DNA from: Clostridia bacterium
GTDB taxonomy: Bacteria; Bacillota_A; Clostridia; Christensenellales; Aristaeellaceae
Direction of reading: 5' to 3'
DNA: 11,374 bases
NCBI GenBank assembly: GCA_017398245.1
Contig: JAFQGN010000089.1
Location: forward strand, 1 to 11,374
Part shown: positions 1 to 7,928 of the stretch, piece by piece
Position numbering within the stretch: position 1 is the stretch's first letter
Layout: every line of letters begins with the position of its first letter
The notes under the pieces: generated by a model
The model's input: only the letters and a program-made list of their open reading frames with translations
Told to the model about the DNA's origin: nothing
Databases searched by the model: none
Translations under genes and position numbers: made by a program

Positions 1-2085
1 AACGGGCAGGTGTTCCCTTCGCCACGGGTACGTGAGACGATGTACGAGACCCCGCCTGTTTTCACATGGCTGAAGGAGAGAGGGTTCGGGGCATGGCGCG
101 TTGCGGTCGAAAACGATGCAGGTGAGGTCTGGAAGACCGATACGCAGAAGAATTATGCCGTGCCGGAGATGATTTTGCCGCCGGGAAAGTACCGCTGGAA
201 CGTGTACGGGCTTTCTGCCGAAGGAGAACCGGAGGCCGAACGCGGCTGGCAGGAGTTTTCGATCGCGCAGGACGCCGTGGAATTTCTGCGCCCGGATGCG
301 AAGAGGATTTTGCAAAGCGTGCCCGATGCGCGCCCGAGGCATATATTCTTTGTACAGGATGTGCCCGAATTGACGGCGCAGAGGCCGCATGCGGTGGAAA
401 CGCTTCGGCGCAACATTACGCTCGCGCTGGAAGAAGGCCTTCCTGAGCCGCCTTTGTTCCACAAAGACGAAAACGCGCTGCCTTACCGCGAATATTTCGG
501 CCGGCACCGCGATTTTTGCGACAGGAATCTGGTGGCCTGTGCGCTCGGGCATGCGCTGCTGGGAGACCGGCAGGCGGGCGAACACGCCAAACGGCTCTTG
601 CTGACCATGTGCGATTGGAACAGCGATGGCTCTTGCTCTCTGGAAGGGCCATGGGGCGATGAGATCGGCCTGAGCCATGCGCGCTGTTTTCCGGCTGTGT
701 TTGATCTTCTGTACGATATTTTATCCGAAAAGGAACGCGTGTTTGTCGCAAGGGTGATTGCAGCCTATGCCCGCCAGTGCGACAGGCGGCTTCGCGGCAT
801 TGATTTTTGCGCCAATCCCGGTAATTCGCACGCGGGCAGGCTGCCGGCATATCTTGGCGAGGCCGCGATGGCGCTCAAAGGCACAGGCGTTGTAGAAGAA
901 GCAGAACTTCTGCGCTGGCTGGAATATGCGATCGAGATCTACGGCGGCATCTTCCCGTACTTTGGCGGGCCGGACGGCGGTTGGGCCGAGGGCATGTTCT
1001 ATGCGGGCAGCTACACCAAGTGGTATCTGCCGTTTTTCAGCGCGGTTCGGCGGTTTTCGGGCGCAGATTTCCTCTGCCGGCCGTTTTACAGGCGGCTGAT
1101 CCGATATTTTCAGCATTTTTGTCCGCCGGGCTGGGAAAACCACCCGTTTGGCGACGGCTATTGGTGCGGCCCGGACGACGCCGAATGGCCTGGTTTCTTT
1201 GCGCAGAATCCGTATCATGTGTATGCAGAACGCTTCGGCGGCGAACTGATGAAGCAGTGGTCGCGCGATGCGCAGCGGCAGCAAGTTTTCAAGCTGCACC
1301 TGCTGGATGCTTTTCTGCCGGATAGCGGAGAGGCGGAAACGGAAGAGCCCGTCACCCGCGCGTGCGCGTTTCCGGACGCCGGCTATATCAGCCTGCACAC
1401 CGACCCGCAGCGCCCGGAGAGCGAGATCGCGCTGCTTGCGCGGTGCAGCCGCTACGGCAGCCAGAGCCACAGCCATGCCGATCAGGGCAGCTTTGCCCTG
1501 CTGTGCGGCGGAACGACTCTGATCAGCCCTTCGGGCTATTTCGGCCGGCAGTACGGCACAAAGCACCATATGGAATGGACGAATTCCACCCGCGCGCACA
1601 ATACGATCCTCGTCGGCGGCGAAGGGCAGGCGGAGTTTTCCGCCTTTGCAACGGGCAGAGTCATCGGTGCGTGGGATGACGGACGCGCTCTGCGGGCCGA
1701 GATCGACCCGAGCGGCGCATACGAGCATGTGGAACAATGGACGCGCGCGTTTGAACTGGATGAAGACGGACTGACCGTGACCGATCATATCGAGCTGGAT
1801 GCGGAAAGGGAGATTGACTGGCTGCTGCATTCGCTTTCGCGGCCCGAGATCACGCCCGTGGGCATGCGGCTGGAGAGAAACGGGATCATTCTGGAGATCG
1901 AACCGCAGCTGGGCGGCCTGTGCAGGCCAGGCATCAGCGATACATTCGACGTGGATATCAACGAAGGGGAACCGGAGCAGTATCATGTGCAGATGCCGCA
2001 GCAATTCCACATGCGCTGGACTGCGCCGGCGCGAAAGATACACGATATCCGTGTGCGCTTTGACATAAGGAGGAACGAGCGATGA
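1..2085 (+). CDS. heparinase II/III-family polysaccharide lyase-like protein (5' end cut by window)
   Basis: Likely a polysaccharide lyase or related enzyme acting on an acidic glycan or its oligosaccharides. The first ~90 residues look like the beta-sandwich module that opens DUF4962/heparinase II/III proteins (ETPPVFTW, then LPPGKYRWNVYG). An alpha/alpha-toroid follows, with NSHAGR (His codon at 829) and GGPDGGWAEG (Asp codon at 973). The C-terminal heparinase II/III beta domain carries QSHSHADQGSF (His codons at 1468 and 1474, Asp at 1480) and RAHNTILVGG. These are the conserved positions I recognise for the family. The frame is open to base 1, and the NG preceding the GTG at 10 fits the family's N-terminal domain, so the true start is probably upstream. 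At least 694 codons are visible, close to full length. No signal peptide is visible, but the N-terminus is missing. The stop overlaps the next gene's ATG. The exact substrate cannot be told from sequence. Confidence 0.85.
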   Translation, partial: NGQVFPSPRVRETMYETPPVFTWLKERGFGAWRVAVENDAGEVWKTDTQKNYAVPEMILPPGKYRWNVYGLSAEGEPEAERGWQEFSIAQDAVEFLRPDAKRILQSVPDARPRHIFFVQDVPELTAQRPHAVETLRRNITLALEEGLPEPPLFHKDENALPYREYFGRHRDFCDRNLVACALGHALLGDRQAGEHAKRLLLTMCDWNSDGSCSLEGPWGDEIGLSHARCFPAVFDLLYDILSEKERVFVARVIAAYARQCDRRLRGIDFCANPGNSHAGRLPAYLGEAAMALKGTGVVEEAELLRWLEYAIEIYGGIFPYFGGPDGGWAEGMFYAGSYTKWYLPFFSAVRRFSGADFLCRPFYRRLIRYFQHFCPPGWENHPFGDGYWCGPDDAEWPGFFAQNPYHVYAERFGGELMKQWSRDAQRQQVFKLHLLDAFLPDSGEAETEEPVTRACAFPDAGYISLHTDPQRPESEIALLARCSRYGSQSHSHADQGSFALLCGGTTLISPSGYFGRQYGTKHHMEWTNSTRAHNTILVGGEGQAEFSAFATGRVIGAWDDGRALRAEIDPSGAYEHVEQWTRAFELDEDGLTVTDHIELDAEREIDWLLHSLSRPEITPVGMRLERNGIILEIEPQLGGLCRPGISDTFDVDINEGEPEQYHVQMPQQFHMRWTAPARKIHDIRVRFDIRRNER
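2067..2073 (+). promoter_or_regulatory. Shine-Dalgarno site of the PHP gene
   Basis: AAGGAGG lies inside the end of the upstream coding region, 8 nt before the ATG at 2082. It fixes that start and supports translational coupling of the two genes. Confidence 0.85.
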
Positions 2086-2960
2086 AATACGCAAATTTGC
2101 ACCTGCATTCCGTGTTTTCGGATGGGATCTACACGCCGGAGGAGCTGTGCGCTCTGGTGAAGCAGAAGGGCTATAAAGCAGTCGCGCTTTCGGACCATGA
2201 GACTGTGCGCGGCGTGCCCCGCATGCGCGAGGCGGCAAAGGCGAACGGCCTCGGCTTTGTGCAGGCGATGGAGCTGTACGGCCATGCTTTCGGGCTGGGG
2301 GAGGGCGCGTTCCATGTGGTCGCGATGGATTTCGACCCGGAATACCCGGCGATGAAGGCCTTTATCGACCGCTGTGAGGAGCTCGCGCTGGATCTGACCA
2401 TGCGTCGGCTCGAATACTGCAAGCAAAACGGGCTGATCGCAGATATCGAATGGAAAGAGGTGCAGGAGAGGTTCCCGGACGTGGGCTGGTACTGCAACGA
2501 GCAGGTGTTCCGCGTTTTGCAGGAAAAGCATGGCGTGGGGGACAGGGAGTACTGGCAGTTCATCCGCCATTTCAATCGCTGTCCGGTCCAAAAGGCGGGG
2601 TCGACTTCTCTGCCGATGGAGGAGCTGTTCGGCCTGATCCGCGCGGCGGGCGGCATCGCTATTCTTGCGCATCCGCACGGGCAGACGCAGTATCTGACGG
2701 AGCTTGTGAAGATGGGGCTGGGAGGCGTGGAGGTCGACCATCCCGACATGGACGAATACGACAAGCGGCAGGCGAGACAGTTTGCGCTGGAAAACGGGAT
2801 CTACCGCAGCGGCGGTACGGATCATACCGGGCTGATGGGCAACAACATGCTGCGCGGAGACCAGCCCGGCAACAAGAATGTGACGCCGTACGACGCCGAT
2901 GTGGAAAACGGCGCGGAGCAGGAGGAGTTCGAAGCCATCCTGCAGCGCAGGTTCGGATAA
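2082..2960 (+). CDS. PHP-domain metal-dependent hydrolase/phosphoesterase
   Basis: A 292-residue single-domain PHP (polymerase and histidinol phosphatase) protein, presumably cytoplasmic, binding two or three metal ions and hydrolysing a phosphoester. Visible metal-ligand motifs are NLHLHS (H7, H9), SDG (D14), SDHET (D38, H39), AMEL (E64), FHVV (H78), AHPH (H197, H199) and GGTDHTG (D247, H248), so the active-site set appears complete. The start is set by AAGGAGG 8 nt upstream. The ATG overlaps the lyase stop as ATGA, so the two are co-translated and probably act in one pathway. A phosphatase or nucleosidase step on a sugar or oligosaccharide product is possible, but the substrate is unknown. 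There is no sign of polymerase or histidinol-phosphatase-specific extensions. A strong terminator starts 12 nt after the stop. Confidence 0.88.
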   Translation: MKYANLHLHSVFSDGIYTPEELCALVKQKGYKAVALSDHETVRGVPRMREAAKANGLGFVQAMELYGHAFGLGEGAFHVVAMDFDPEYPAMKAFIDRCEELALDLTMRRLEYCKQNGLIADIEWKEVQERFPDVGWYCNEQVFRVLQEKHGVGDREYWQFIRHFNRCPVQKAGSTSLPMEELFGLIRAAGGIAILAHPHGQTQYLTELVKMGLGGVEVDHPDMDEYDKRQARQFALENGIYRSGGTDHTGLMGNNMLRGDQPGNKNVTPYDADVENGAEQEEFEAILQRRFG

Positions 2961-2971
2961 ACAAAAGCAAA

Positions 2972-3003
2972 GCCCCCGGAGCTTTCCGGGGGCCTCGTTT
3001 TTT
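2972..3003. terminator. bidirectional intrinsic terminator between convergent genes
   Basis: Perfect 9-bp GC-rich stem, GCCCCCGGA (2972-2980) with TCCGGGGGC (2985-2993), and a 4-nt loop. On the plus strand it is followed by six T at 2998-3003. On the minus strand the A-rich stretch 2961-2971 gives a T-rich tail (TTTGCTTTTGTTT). It therefore serves both the PHP gene and the convergent large gene ending at 3014. Confidence 0.92.
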
Positions 3004-3013
3004 AGAGAAGGGT

Positions 3014-6000
3014 TCAAAAGGCGATCTCCTGTACGCTTGCGGAGGAGAAATCCACCTCGATCTGCTTTGCTTCGCCGTTTTGCGCAAGGGTGAAGGCGAC
3101 TTTGCCCGTGCCCTGCACGCGCGCGCCGCATTCGGTCAGGCCGAGAACTTCGCCGTTTTCATCGTGCGGCCAGGCGATGCGGCTGCCGTCGGACACAGCC
3201 TTGAGCATCACGCCGAAGGGCATGTGCGCCTTGTAGCGGAAGCCGCCTGCGCGCACCGTGCAGCTGCGCACAAGGGAGGGATCGCGGTACCAGTCCACCG
3301 CCAGAAGGTACAGGTGGCGGCTGCCGTCGGGCTGATCGTAGGCGGTGAACTGCACGTCGTCGCCGCATTCGGCCCACACGTTCTGCGCATCGGCCAGTGC
3401 GCGCATGGCGCGTTCCAGCTCCTTCTCGTACAGGGGGCGGATAGCCGGGTGCGCAGGATACGCGTTTGCGTTGAAGAGGATGACTGCGCCCTTGCCAAGC
3501 GCGTACTTTACAACAAGAGGCGTTCCGTCGTCGGCAACGGCGAGAACTTCATCCGGCTGCATCGCGTTTGCGCAGATCTGTACTTCGATTCCGTCTACCG
3601 TCGCATTACGGAAGATGGGTTCGCCATCGGTAAAGCGGAAGGGATTTTCGCCGTAGTGCAGTTTGCCGGCGAGGATGTCGTCAAAGGCGGTGGTGTCGGT
3701 CATATGGGCGCGGGTGAGGATGAGCGTTCCTCCGCCGCGCACATAGGCGTTCAGGCGTTCAAAATCGGCCTCGTCTGCGCAGTTATAGCCCATGAACGCA
3801 AGGACCGGATAGCGGTTATAGACATCCGCGCCGCATTCGATCGGGATCGCATCGATATTGCCCATGGGCGTTCCGGTATGGTAGCCGACAGGGTGGTCGG
3901 TATCGCAGCCGTGGATATACAGCGCCGCGCCGGGCTTGCTCAGCGGGTAGAACACCTTGAGCAGGCCCCAGCTGTTTTCCGCATCGGAATTTGGCAGGCC
4001 CGTCCAGCCCCAGGGCTGGAGGTTGTTGAAGCCGTGCCAGCCGTCGTGCCGGCCGTGGATGAGCCCCATGGGCGCAAAGAATTCGCCGGTGCGGGAATGG
4101 GTGGAGAGGTAGCGGTAGAAATCCTGCTGCTGCTTCAGGTGCCCCTTGCATCCTTCACTGAAGCGATGGAAATGCGAATAGTATTCCTCCAGATGCCACA
4201 GGCCCTCTTCGGTGTTGATCTCCGTCGCGCCCTGCATATAGGAAACGTACAGCGCAAGACGATAACGGCGGAAATGCTCGGGCGTATCCTGCGGCGAGGA
4301 GGACCACTGCACAGCGTGGTGCACGCCCGCGCTGCGCAGCCCCTTCCAGAGATTTGCGCCGCGCAGGAAGGCCATCAGAGGTTCCATGGAGCCGTACATC
4401 GTTTCAGCGCCCACCCAGGTAAAGCCCGCTTTGAGCAGGTATTTGAAGGTGTGCGCAGGCCCGGTGTGGCGCGGGACATCGCCGCGGACGAGAGTAAACT
4501 GCTTCACGCGCGCTTCCTCCGCAAGGCGCATATCGCAGGGCACGTGCGGGTCGCGCTGGGAATAGATGGAATCGCCGTAATAGAAGCGGTTATGGTGGCT
4601 GTAGGTGCGGCCGACGTGCTGCGGGTCTTCCTCCCACGCGCGCTGGGCCATGTCGATTCGCTGTTCCTCGGTGAGGGATTCGCAGCAGTACTGGCCCCAG
4701 TAGAATTGCGCGCCGTCGCGCTCGTGCTGCTGGCTGCCGAGGAAGCCTTCGCCTGCGAGCATTTCGCCATCGGGATTCGTGCCGATACCGGGCAGCTCGC
4801 GCCCGTCGATCATATGCGCATAGTGGATACCCATTTCGTTGAGCACGCGCGCTACGGTCTTCCAGACCTGCGCGCTCAGCAGACGGGTGCCGCTCCAGCG
4901 ATAGGTGGGACGGATGGTGAACAGATTACCGACGGCGTTGGAGAGATACCAGCTCAGGAATTCTTCGGCGTCGGCCATGCGCTGCTGCACATAGATCATA
5001 TCGCCCGTGCCGGTGAGAACTTCGTTTTCCGCCTTTTCGACGATACGGGCGATAGAGCCGTGGACGGTGTAGTCTCCGGCCTGCATGGTGAAAAGTGCAT
5101 TTTCGCAGGCAGAGCCGCAATCGAACGCCACGCCGTGCAGCCCGGCCTCGGCAAATGTGAGTTCCGCTGCGCCGGAAAGCTTTCCGTCCGGGAAGGCGAA
5201 GCGAACGGTCGTGTTTTCGTGTTCGGTGCGGATCAGCGCGTGCGCCTTTTGGCCTGCGACGCCCGTGTCCGTCGCGATGAGCGCGACCACGCCGCCCGGC
5301 TGCTCGATGACGCCGGCCTCGCGCAGGATATAGGGAAGGGGATCGTGATAATCGGAAATGAGTTCAAAACAGACTGTATTCTGTTTCTTAATGAGCTCGC
5401 CGGGCAGGTCGATCGCCCATTCCGAAGCGCGATGGCAGCGTTCGAACACTTCGCCTTCGAACACGGTTTCGCCGTTGAGCGTCACGCGGAATTCGGGCCA
5501 TTCCTTGCGGGAGAGATACTGCGCGGTCCAATCGAATTTTTCTTTATCGTGCACGGACTGGGTGAAATCCGGCAGCAGGTTTTCGCCGCTGGAGGCCGTC
5601 AGGAACGGGCGCTCGATATAAAACTGGCCGCTGTAGCGCGCGCCCTCGATCCAAACGCCGATGTGCGCGATGCTCTTGGAGGCGGGGAAATTCGTACCCT
5701 GCCCGGAGACCCAGTCGCCAAGGTCGGAATCGCGCTCGGCTGTGAGGAGCAGATCGCGCTTGAACTGCGTCCAATCGTAATCGCCCTCGGGGAAATCGAT
5801 GCAGAGCACTTCGTCCGGCGGCAAGGAGACATCGTGCCGGTTCACGCCCTCGTGCGCGCGGTAGATCTCGACACGCATGCGCAGATAGCCGCCTTCGGCA
5901 AACTTCAGGCCCTTTGCGCTGGCCCAGATGCCGAAGACCCATTCCGCCGGCACGGGGTTCATTTTCAGATAGGAGAGAACGGGCGGCCACATCACCTTTT

Positions 6001-6292
6001 TGTACAGCCTACGAATGTATTCCTCAGGTGCTTTGGAACTCAGGTCCAGGCAGTACTGCGCTTCAAAGGCGTGGTGCGGATCGAGCGCATCGGTAATGGT
6101 GTGGTAGTGCGCGGGGTTGTCGGGCTCGCTCTTCCACTGGTAAAAGAGCGCTGTCTCGCCCGTTACGAACAGGCGGCGCCTTTTTTCATCTTGCTGCGCG
6201 GAAAAAGAGAACTCCGCGCCCTTGCCGTGCGCGCGCAGAGTCCGGCCGGTTTCATATCCGTCGAAGATCTTCGTGTATCGTTCAAAACTCAT
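3014..6292 (-). CDS. very large multidomain protein, glycoside-hydrolase-like (family not assigned)
   Basis: A 1092-residue protein whose family I cannot name. Residues ~1-420 are beta-rich; ~260-310 (FRVTLNGETVFEG, LPGELIKKQNTV) resembles a jelly-roll carbohydrate-binding module. Residues ~430-760 are rich in aromatics, His and acidic residues and look like a TIM-barrel hydrolase region. WVGAETMYGS (E630) and GATEINTEEGLW (E691, E695, E696) are possible catalytic segments, by inference only. Residues ~780-945 resemble the GATase-like/trimerisation domain of GH42-type beta-galactosidases (LNAYVRGGGTLILTRAH; LGKGAVILFNAN). The last ~110 residues look like a beta-sandwich. There is no signal peptide, so it is probably cytoplasmic. 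The ATG at 6292 is chosen because GGAGGT sits 7 nt upstream. The frame stays open to 6574, but the added residues look non-coding, and the ATG at 6307 overlaps that ribosome site. It contains no TTA, CTA or TCA codon. Confidence 0.8.
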   Translation of the reverse strand: MSFERYTKIFDGYETGRTLRAHGKGAEFSFSAQQDEKRRRLFVTGETALFYQWKSEPDNPAHYHTITDALDPHHAFEAQYCLDLSSKAPEEYIRRLYKKVMWPPVLSYLKMNPVPAEWVFGIWASAKGLKFAEGGYLRMRVEIYRAHEGVNRHDVSLPPDEVLCIDFPEGDYDWTQFKRDLLLTAERDSDLGDWVSGQGTNFPASKSIAHIGVWIEGARYSGQFYIERPFLTASSGENLLPDFTQSVHDKEKFDWTAQYLSRKEWPEFRVTLNGETVFEGEVFERCHRASEWAIDLPGELIKKQNTVCFELISDYHDPLPYILREAGVIEQPGGVVALIATDTGVAGQKAHALIRTEHENTTVRFAFPDGKLSGAAELTFAEAGLHGVAFDCGSACENALFTMQAGDYTVHGSIARIVEKAENEVLTGTGDMIYVQQRMADAEEFLSWYLSNAVGNLFTIRPTYRWSGTRLLSAQVWKTVARVLNEMGIHYAHMIDGRELPGIGTNPDGEMLAGEGFLGSQQHERDGAQFYWGQYCCESLTEEQRIDMAQRAWEEDPQHVGRTYSHHNRFYYGDSIYSQRDPHVPCDMRLAEEARVKQFTLVRGDVPRHTGPAHTFKYLLKAGFTWVGAETMYGSMEPLMAFLRGANLWKGLRSAGVHHAVQWSSSPQDTPEHFRRYRLALYVSYMQGATEINTEEGLWHLEEYYSHFHRFSEGCKGHLKQQQDFYRYLSTHSRTGEFFAPMGLIHGRHDGWHGFNNLQPWGWTGLPNSDAENSWGLLKVFYPLSKPGAALYIHGCDTDHPVGYHTGTPMGNIDAIPIECGADVYNRYPVLAFMGYNCADEADFERLNAYVRGGGTLILTRAHMTDTTAFDDILAGKLHYGENPFRFTDGEPIFRNATVDGIEVQICANAMQPDEVLAVADDGTPLVVKYALGKGAVILFNANAYPAHPAIRPLYEKELERAMRALADAQNVWAECGDDVQFTAYDQPDGSRHLYLLAVDWYRDPSLVRSCTVRAGGFRYKAHMPFGVMLKAVSDGSRIAWPHDENGEVLGLTECGARVQGTGKVAFTLAQNGEAKQIEVDFSSASVQEIAF

Positions 6293-6299
6293 CTGTACG

Positions 6300-6305
6300 A
6301 CCTCC
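6300..6305 (-). promoter_or_regulatory. Shine-Dalgarno site of the 1092-residue gene
   Basis: The minus strand reads GGAGGT here, 7 nt before the ATG at 6292. This decides the start against in-frame upstream candidates at 6307 and 6574. Confidence 0.8.
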
Positions 6306-6580
6306 ATTGCGTAAACAGAGTACATATAAGTATTTCGCGCCGAACGGGCGGATTCCTGTCTGCCGCCCGCCTGAAGGGAAAGGAAATACCTTCGGATGGG
6401 CCGGAGCTGGTCGGAAAGATGCTGTTCCTGTGCGTTCGACCTTATATGCAGCCTGAATACCGGCAAGCATATATGTAAATTGGAAGCGCAGATATGGCGG
6501 CATCCGATGAAATCTCCCTCACTCAGCGCGTATTGAAGCAGATGGACTGTTCCATGCCGGAAAAGACGCGCCATAAGGCC
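6306..6580 (-). other. leader region of the large minus-strand gene, no gene recognised
   Basis: About 275 nt between the ribosome site of the large gene and the terminator of the upstream reductase gene. I see no convincing coding region on either strand. It must hold the promoter of the large gene, but no -35/-10 pair with good spacing stands out. AT-rich elements recur: CATATAAG at 6323-6330 (plus), the same 8-mer at 6441-6448 (minus), and the palindrome CATATATG at 6468-6475. They may be regulator sites or chance. Confidence 0.4.
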
Positions 6581-6621
6581 CCAAAAACGAACATCCCCGG
6601 CGCTGAAAAGTGCCGGGGATG
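6581..6621 (-). terminator. intrinsic terminator of the aldo/keto reductase gene
   Basis: Ten-bp perfect stem CATCCCCGGC (6592-6601) with GCCGGGGATG (6612-6621). It extends by three more pairs, one a G-T wobble, to a four-base loop at 6605-6608. On the minus strand it is followed by TTCGTTTTTGG (6581-6591 region), a U-rich tail. It lies about 75 nt after the reductase stop and isolates that gene from the large gene downstream. Confidence 0.85.
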
Positions 6622-6695
6622 CGTTGCGATATGCGATTAGGAGCGGCCGAAGATCATGAGACGCTCAGCGACCAATGTTCTGCGAAAAAGCTCGG

Positions 6696-7817
6696 TCAAT
6701 GATCATAGTGCTCGGAAACGAGCTTCAGCTTCTCGATGATCGGCAGGTGCTGCGGGCAAACTTCTTCGCACTGGCCGCAGGCGATGCAATCGGCGGCGCG
6801 ACCGAACTTCTTGGTCAGATTGGCGTAGGAGGTAAAATTGACCGTCCAGCCCTTCTCCTCAAGGTTCTCGCGCATGTCCTCATTGTAGAGGGAGAAATAC
6901 TGCGGAATGGCGATCTTCTGGGGGCAGCCCTCGGTGCAATACGAGCAGCCGGTGCAGGGGACGGCGATCTGCGCGTTGATGATCTGCGCAACCTTATGCG
7001 TCACGGCGATCTCCTCTTCCGTCAAGGGCTTGAAGTCTTCCATGTAGCTCAGGTTATCTTCCATCTGCTCCACATTGCTCATGCCGGAGAGAACCATCAT
7101 CACATTGTCCAGCGATGCGGCAAAGCGGATCGCCCAGGAGGGCACGGAAAGCGCGGGCTCGCGTTCCTTCAGCATTTTTTCCGCCGCTTCGGGCACCTTT
7201 GCCAGCGTGCCGCCCTTTACCGGCTCCATGACGATCACGGGCGTTCCGTGCTTGACGGCGACCTCATATACCTTGCGGGACTGGATCCATTCGCTTTCCC
7301 AGTCCAGATAATTGATCTGGAGCTGCACGAATTCCATTTCGGGATGCTTGGTCAGGATCTCGTCCAGCAGTTCCGGGCCGTCATGGTAGGAAAAGCCGGC
7401 GTGCTTGACAAGGCCCTTGGCCTTTTGGTCCAGGATCCAGCTGAAGCAGTCCAGCTGTTCATATTTAGGATAGCTGCCCGCCTCGATGCCGTGGAGAAGA
7501 TAGTAGTCAAAATAGCCTGCGCCGGTCTGCTCCAGCTGCTCGTTGAAGATCTTGTCCCGATCTTCCAGCGTGTGGAAAAAGCCGCTGTGCAGCTTGGTCG
7601 CCAGCGTAAAGCTTTCGCGGGGGTAGCGATCCACCAGCGCTTCTTTTATGGCGCGCTGGCTGGCAAAACCGTTGTACATGATCGCCGTGTCAAAATAGAT
7701 AAAACCCTTTTCCATGAACAGATCGACCATGCGCTTGAGCTGTTCGATATCCACCTTGGATGCATTCGTGGGGTCGAGCTGCGGCAAACGCATCAGGCCA
7801 AAACCTAGTTTTTTCAT
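6696..7817 (-). CDS. aldo/keto reductase with C-terminal 4Fe-4S ferredoxin domain
   Basis: A 373-residue cytoplasmic oxidoreductase of the ferredoxin-type aldo/keto reductase group. The N-terminal ~260 residues form the AKR barrel with the catalytic tetrad D43 (FDTA), Y48 (MYNGF), K75 (ATKL) and H109 (LLHGI). The nucleotide-binding half includes the segment around residues 195-204 (VMEPVKGG). The C-terminal domain has two four-cysteine motifs, CTGCSYCTEGCP (C288, C291, C294, C298) and CIACGQCEEVCP (C344, C347, C350, C354), typical of two 4Fe-4S clusters. Family knowledge suggests electron transfer between the clusters and a carbonyl or sugar-type substrate; the substrate is unknown. The ATG has GGAGGA 8 nt upstream. 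The gene has its own promoter and terminator, so it is monocistronic apart from a doubtful 20-codon reading frame after the stop. Confidence 0.93.
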   Translation of the reverse strand: MKKLGFGLMRLPQLDPTNASKVDIEQLKRMVDLFMEKGFIYFDTAIMYNGFASQRAIKEALVDRYPRESFTLATKLHSGFFHTLEDRDKIFNEQLEQTGAGYFDYYLLHGIEAGSYPKYEQLDCFSWILDQKAKGLVKHAGFSYHDGPELLDEILTKHPEMEFVQLQINYLDWESEWIQSRKVYEVAVKHGTPVIVMEPVKGGTLAKVPEAAEKMLKEREPALSVPSWAIRFAASLDNVMMVLSGMSNVEQMEDNLSYMEDFKPLTEEEIAVTHKVAQIINAQIAVPCTGCSYCTEGCPQKIAIPQYFSLYNEDMRENLEEKGWTVNFTSYANLTKKFGRAADCIACGQCEEVCPQHLPIIEKLKLVSEHYDH

Positions 7818-7825
7818 CGTTATAT

Positions 7826-7831
7826 TCCTCC
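7826..7831 (-). promoter_or_regulatory. Shine-Dalgarno site of the aldo/keto reductase gene
   Basis: GGAGGA on the minus strand, 8 nt before the ATG at 7817. The perfect 10-bp palindrome TATAGCTATA (7840-7849) lies just upstream in the leader; its role, if any, is unknown. Confidence 0.85.
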
Positions 7832-7899
7832 GTTTCGAATATAGCTATAGCAGATTCTGCGGTGCGGGCTGCTTCCGCGCTTCCGGCTGGATTGTAAGT

Positions 7900-7928
7900 A
7901 TTATAGCATGCGCAGAGGGCATTTACAA
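7900..7928 (-). promoter_or_regulatory. sigma-A-type promoter of the aldo/keto reductase gene
   Basis: On the minus strand TTGTAA (7928-7923, four of six matches to TTGACA) is 17 nt from a perfect TATAAT (7905-7900). TGC directly before TATAAT makes an extended -10. Predicted transcription start is near 7893, giving a leader of about 75 nt. Confidence 0.85.

Noticed and set aside
721..2238. 505-codon minus-strand frame opposite the lyase
   Set aside because: Register-aligned shadow of the lyase gene; low-complexity, Arg/Ala-rich translation and no domain.
2450..6478. 1342-codon open frame on the plus strand across the large gene
   Set aside because: It is exactly antiparallel in register to the large minus-strand gene and exists because that gene uses no TTA, CTA or TCA. 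It starts inside the PHP gene, crosses a terminator and has no recognisable domain.
6293..6574. 94-residue N-terminal extension of the large protein
   Set aside because: The extension translates to Cys/His/Arg-rich sequence unlike the rest, and a good ribosome site supports the start at 6292.
6494..6640. 48-codon plus-strand frame ending CRGCVAICD
   Set aside because: Crosses the reductase terminator hairpin, has only a weak GGAAG upstream, and its Cys motif is largely hairpin sequence read in frame.
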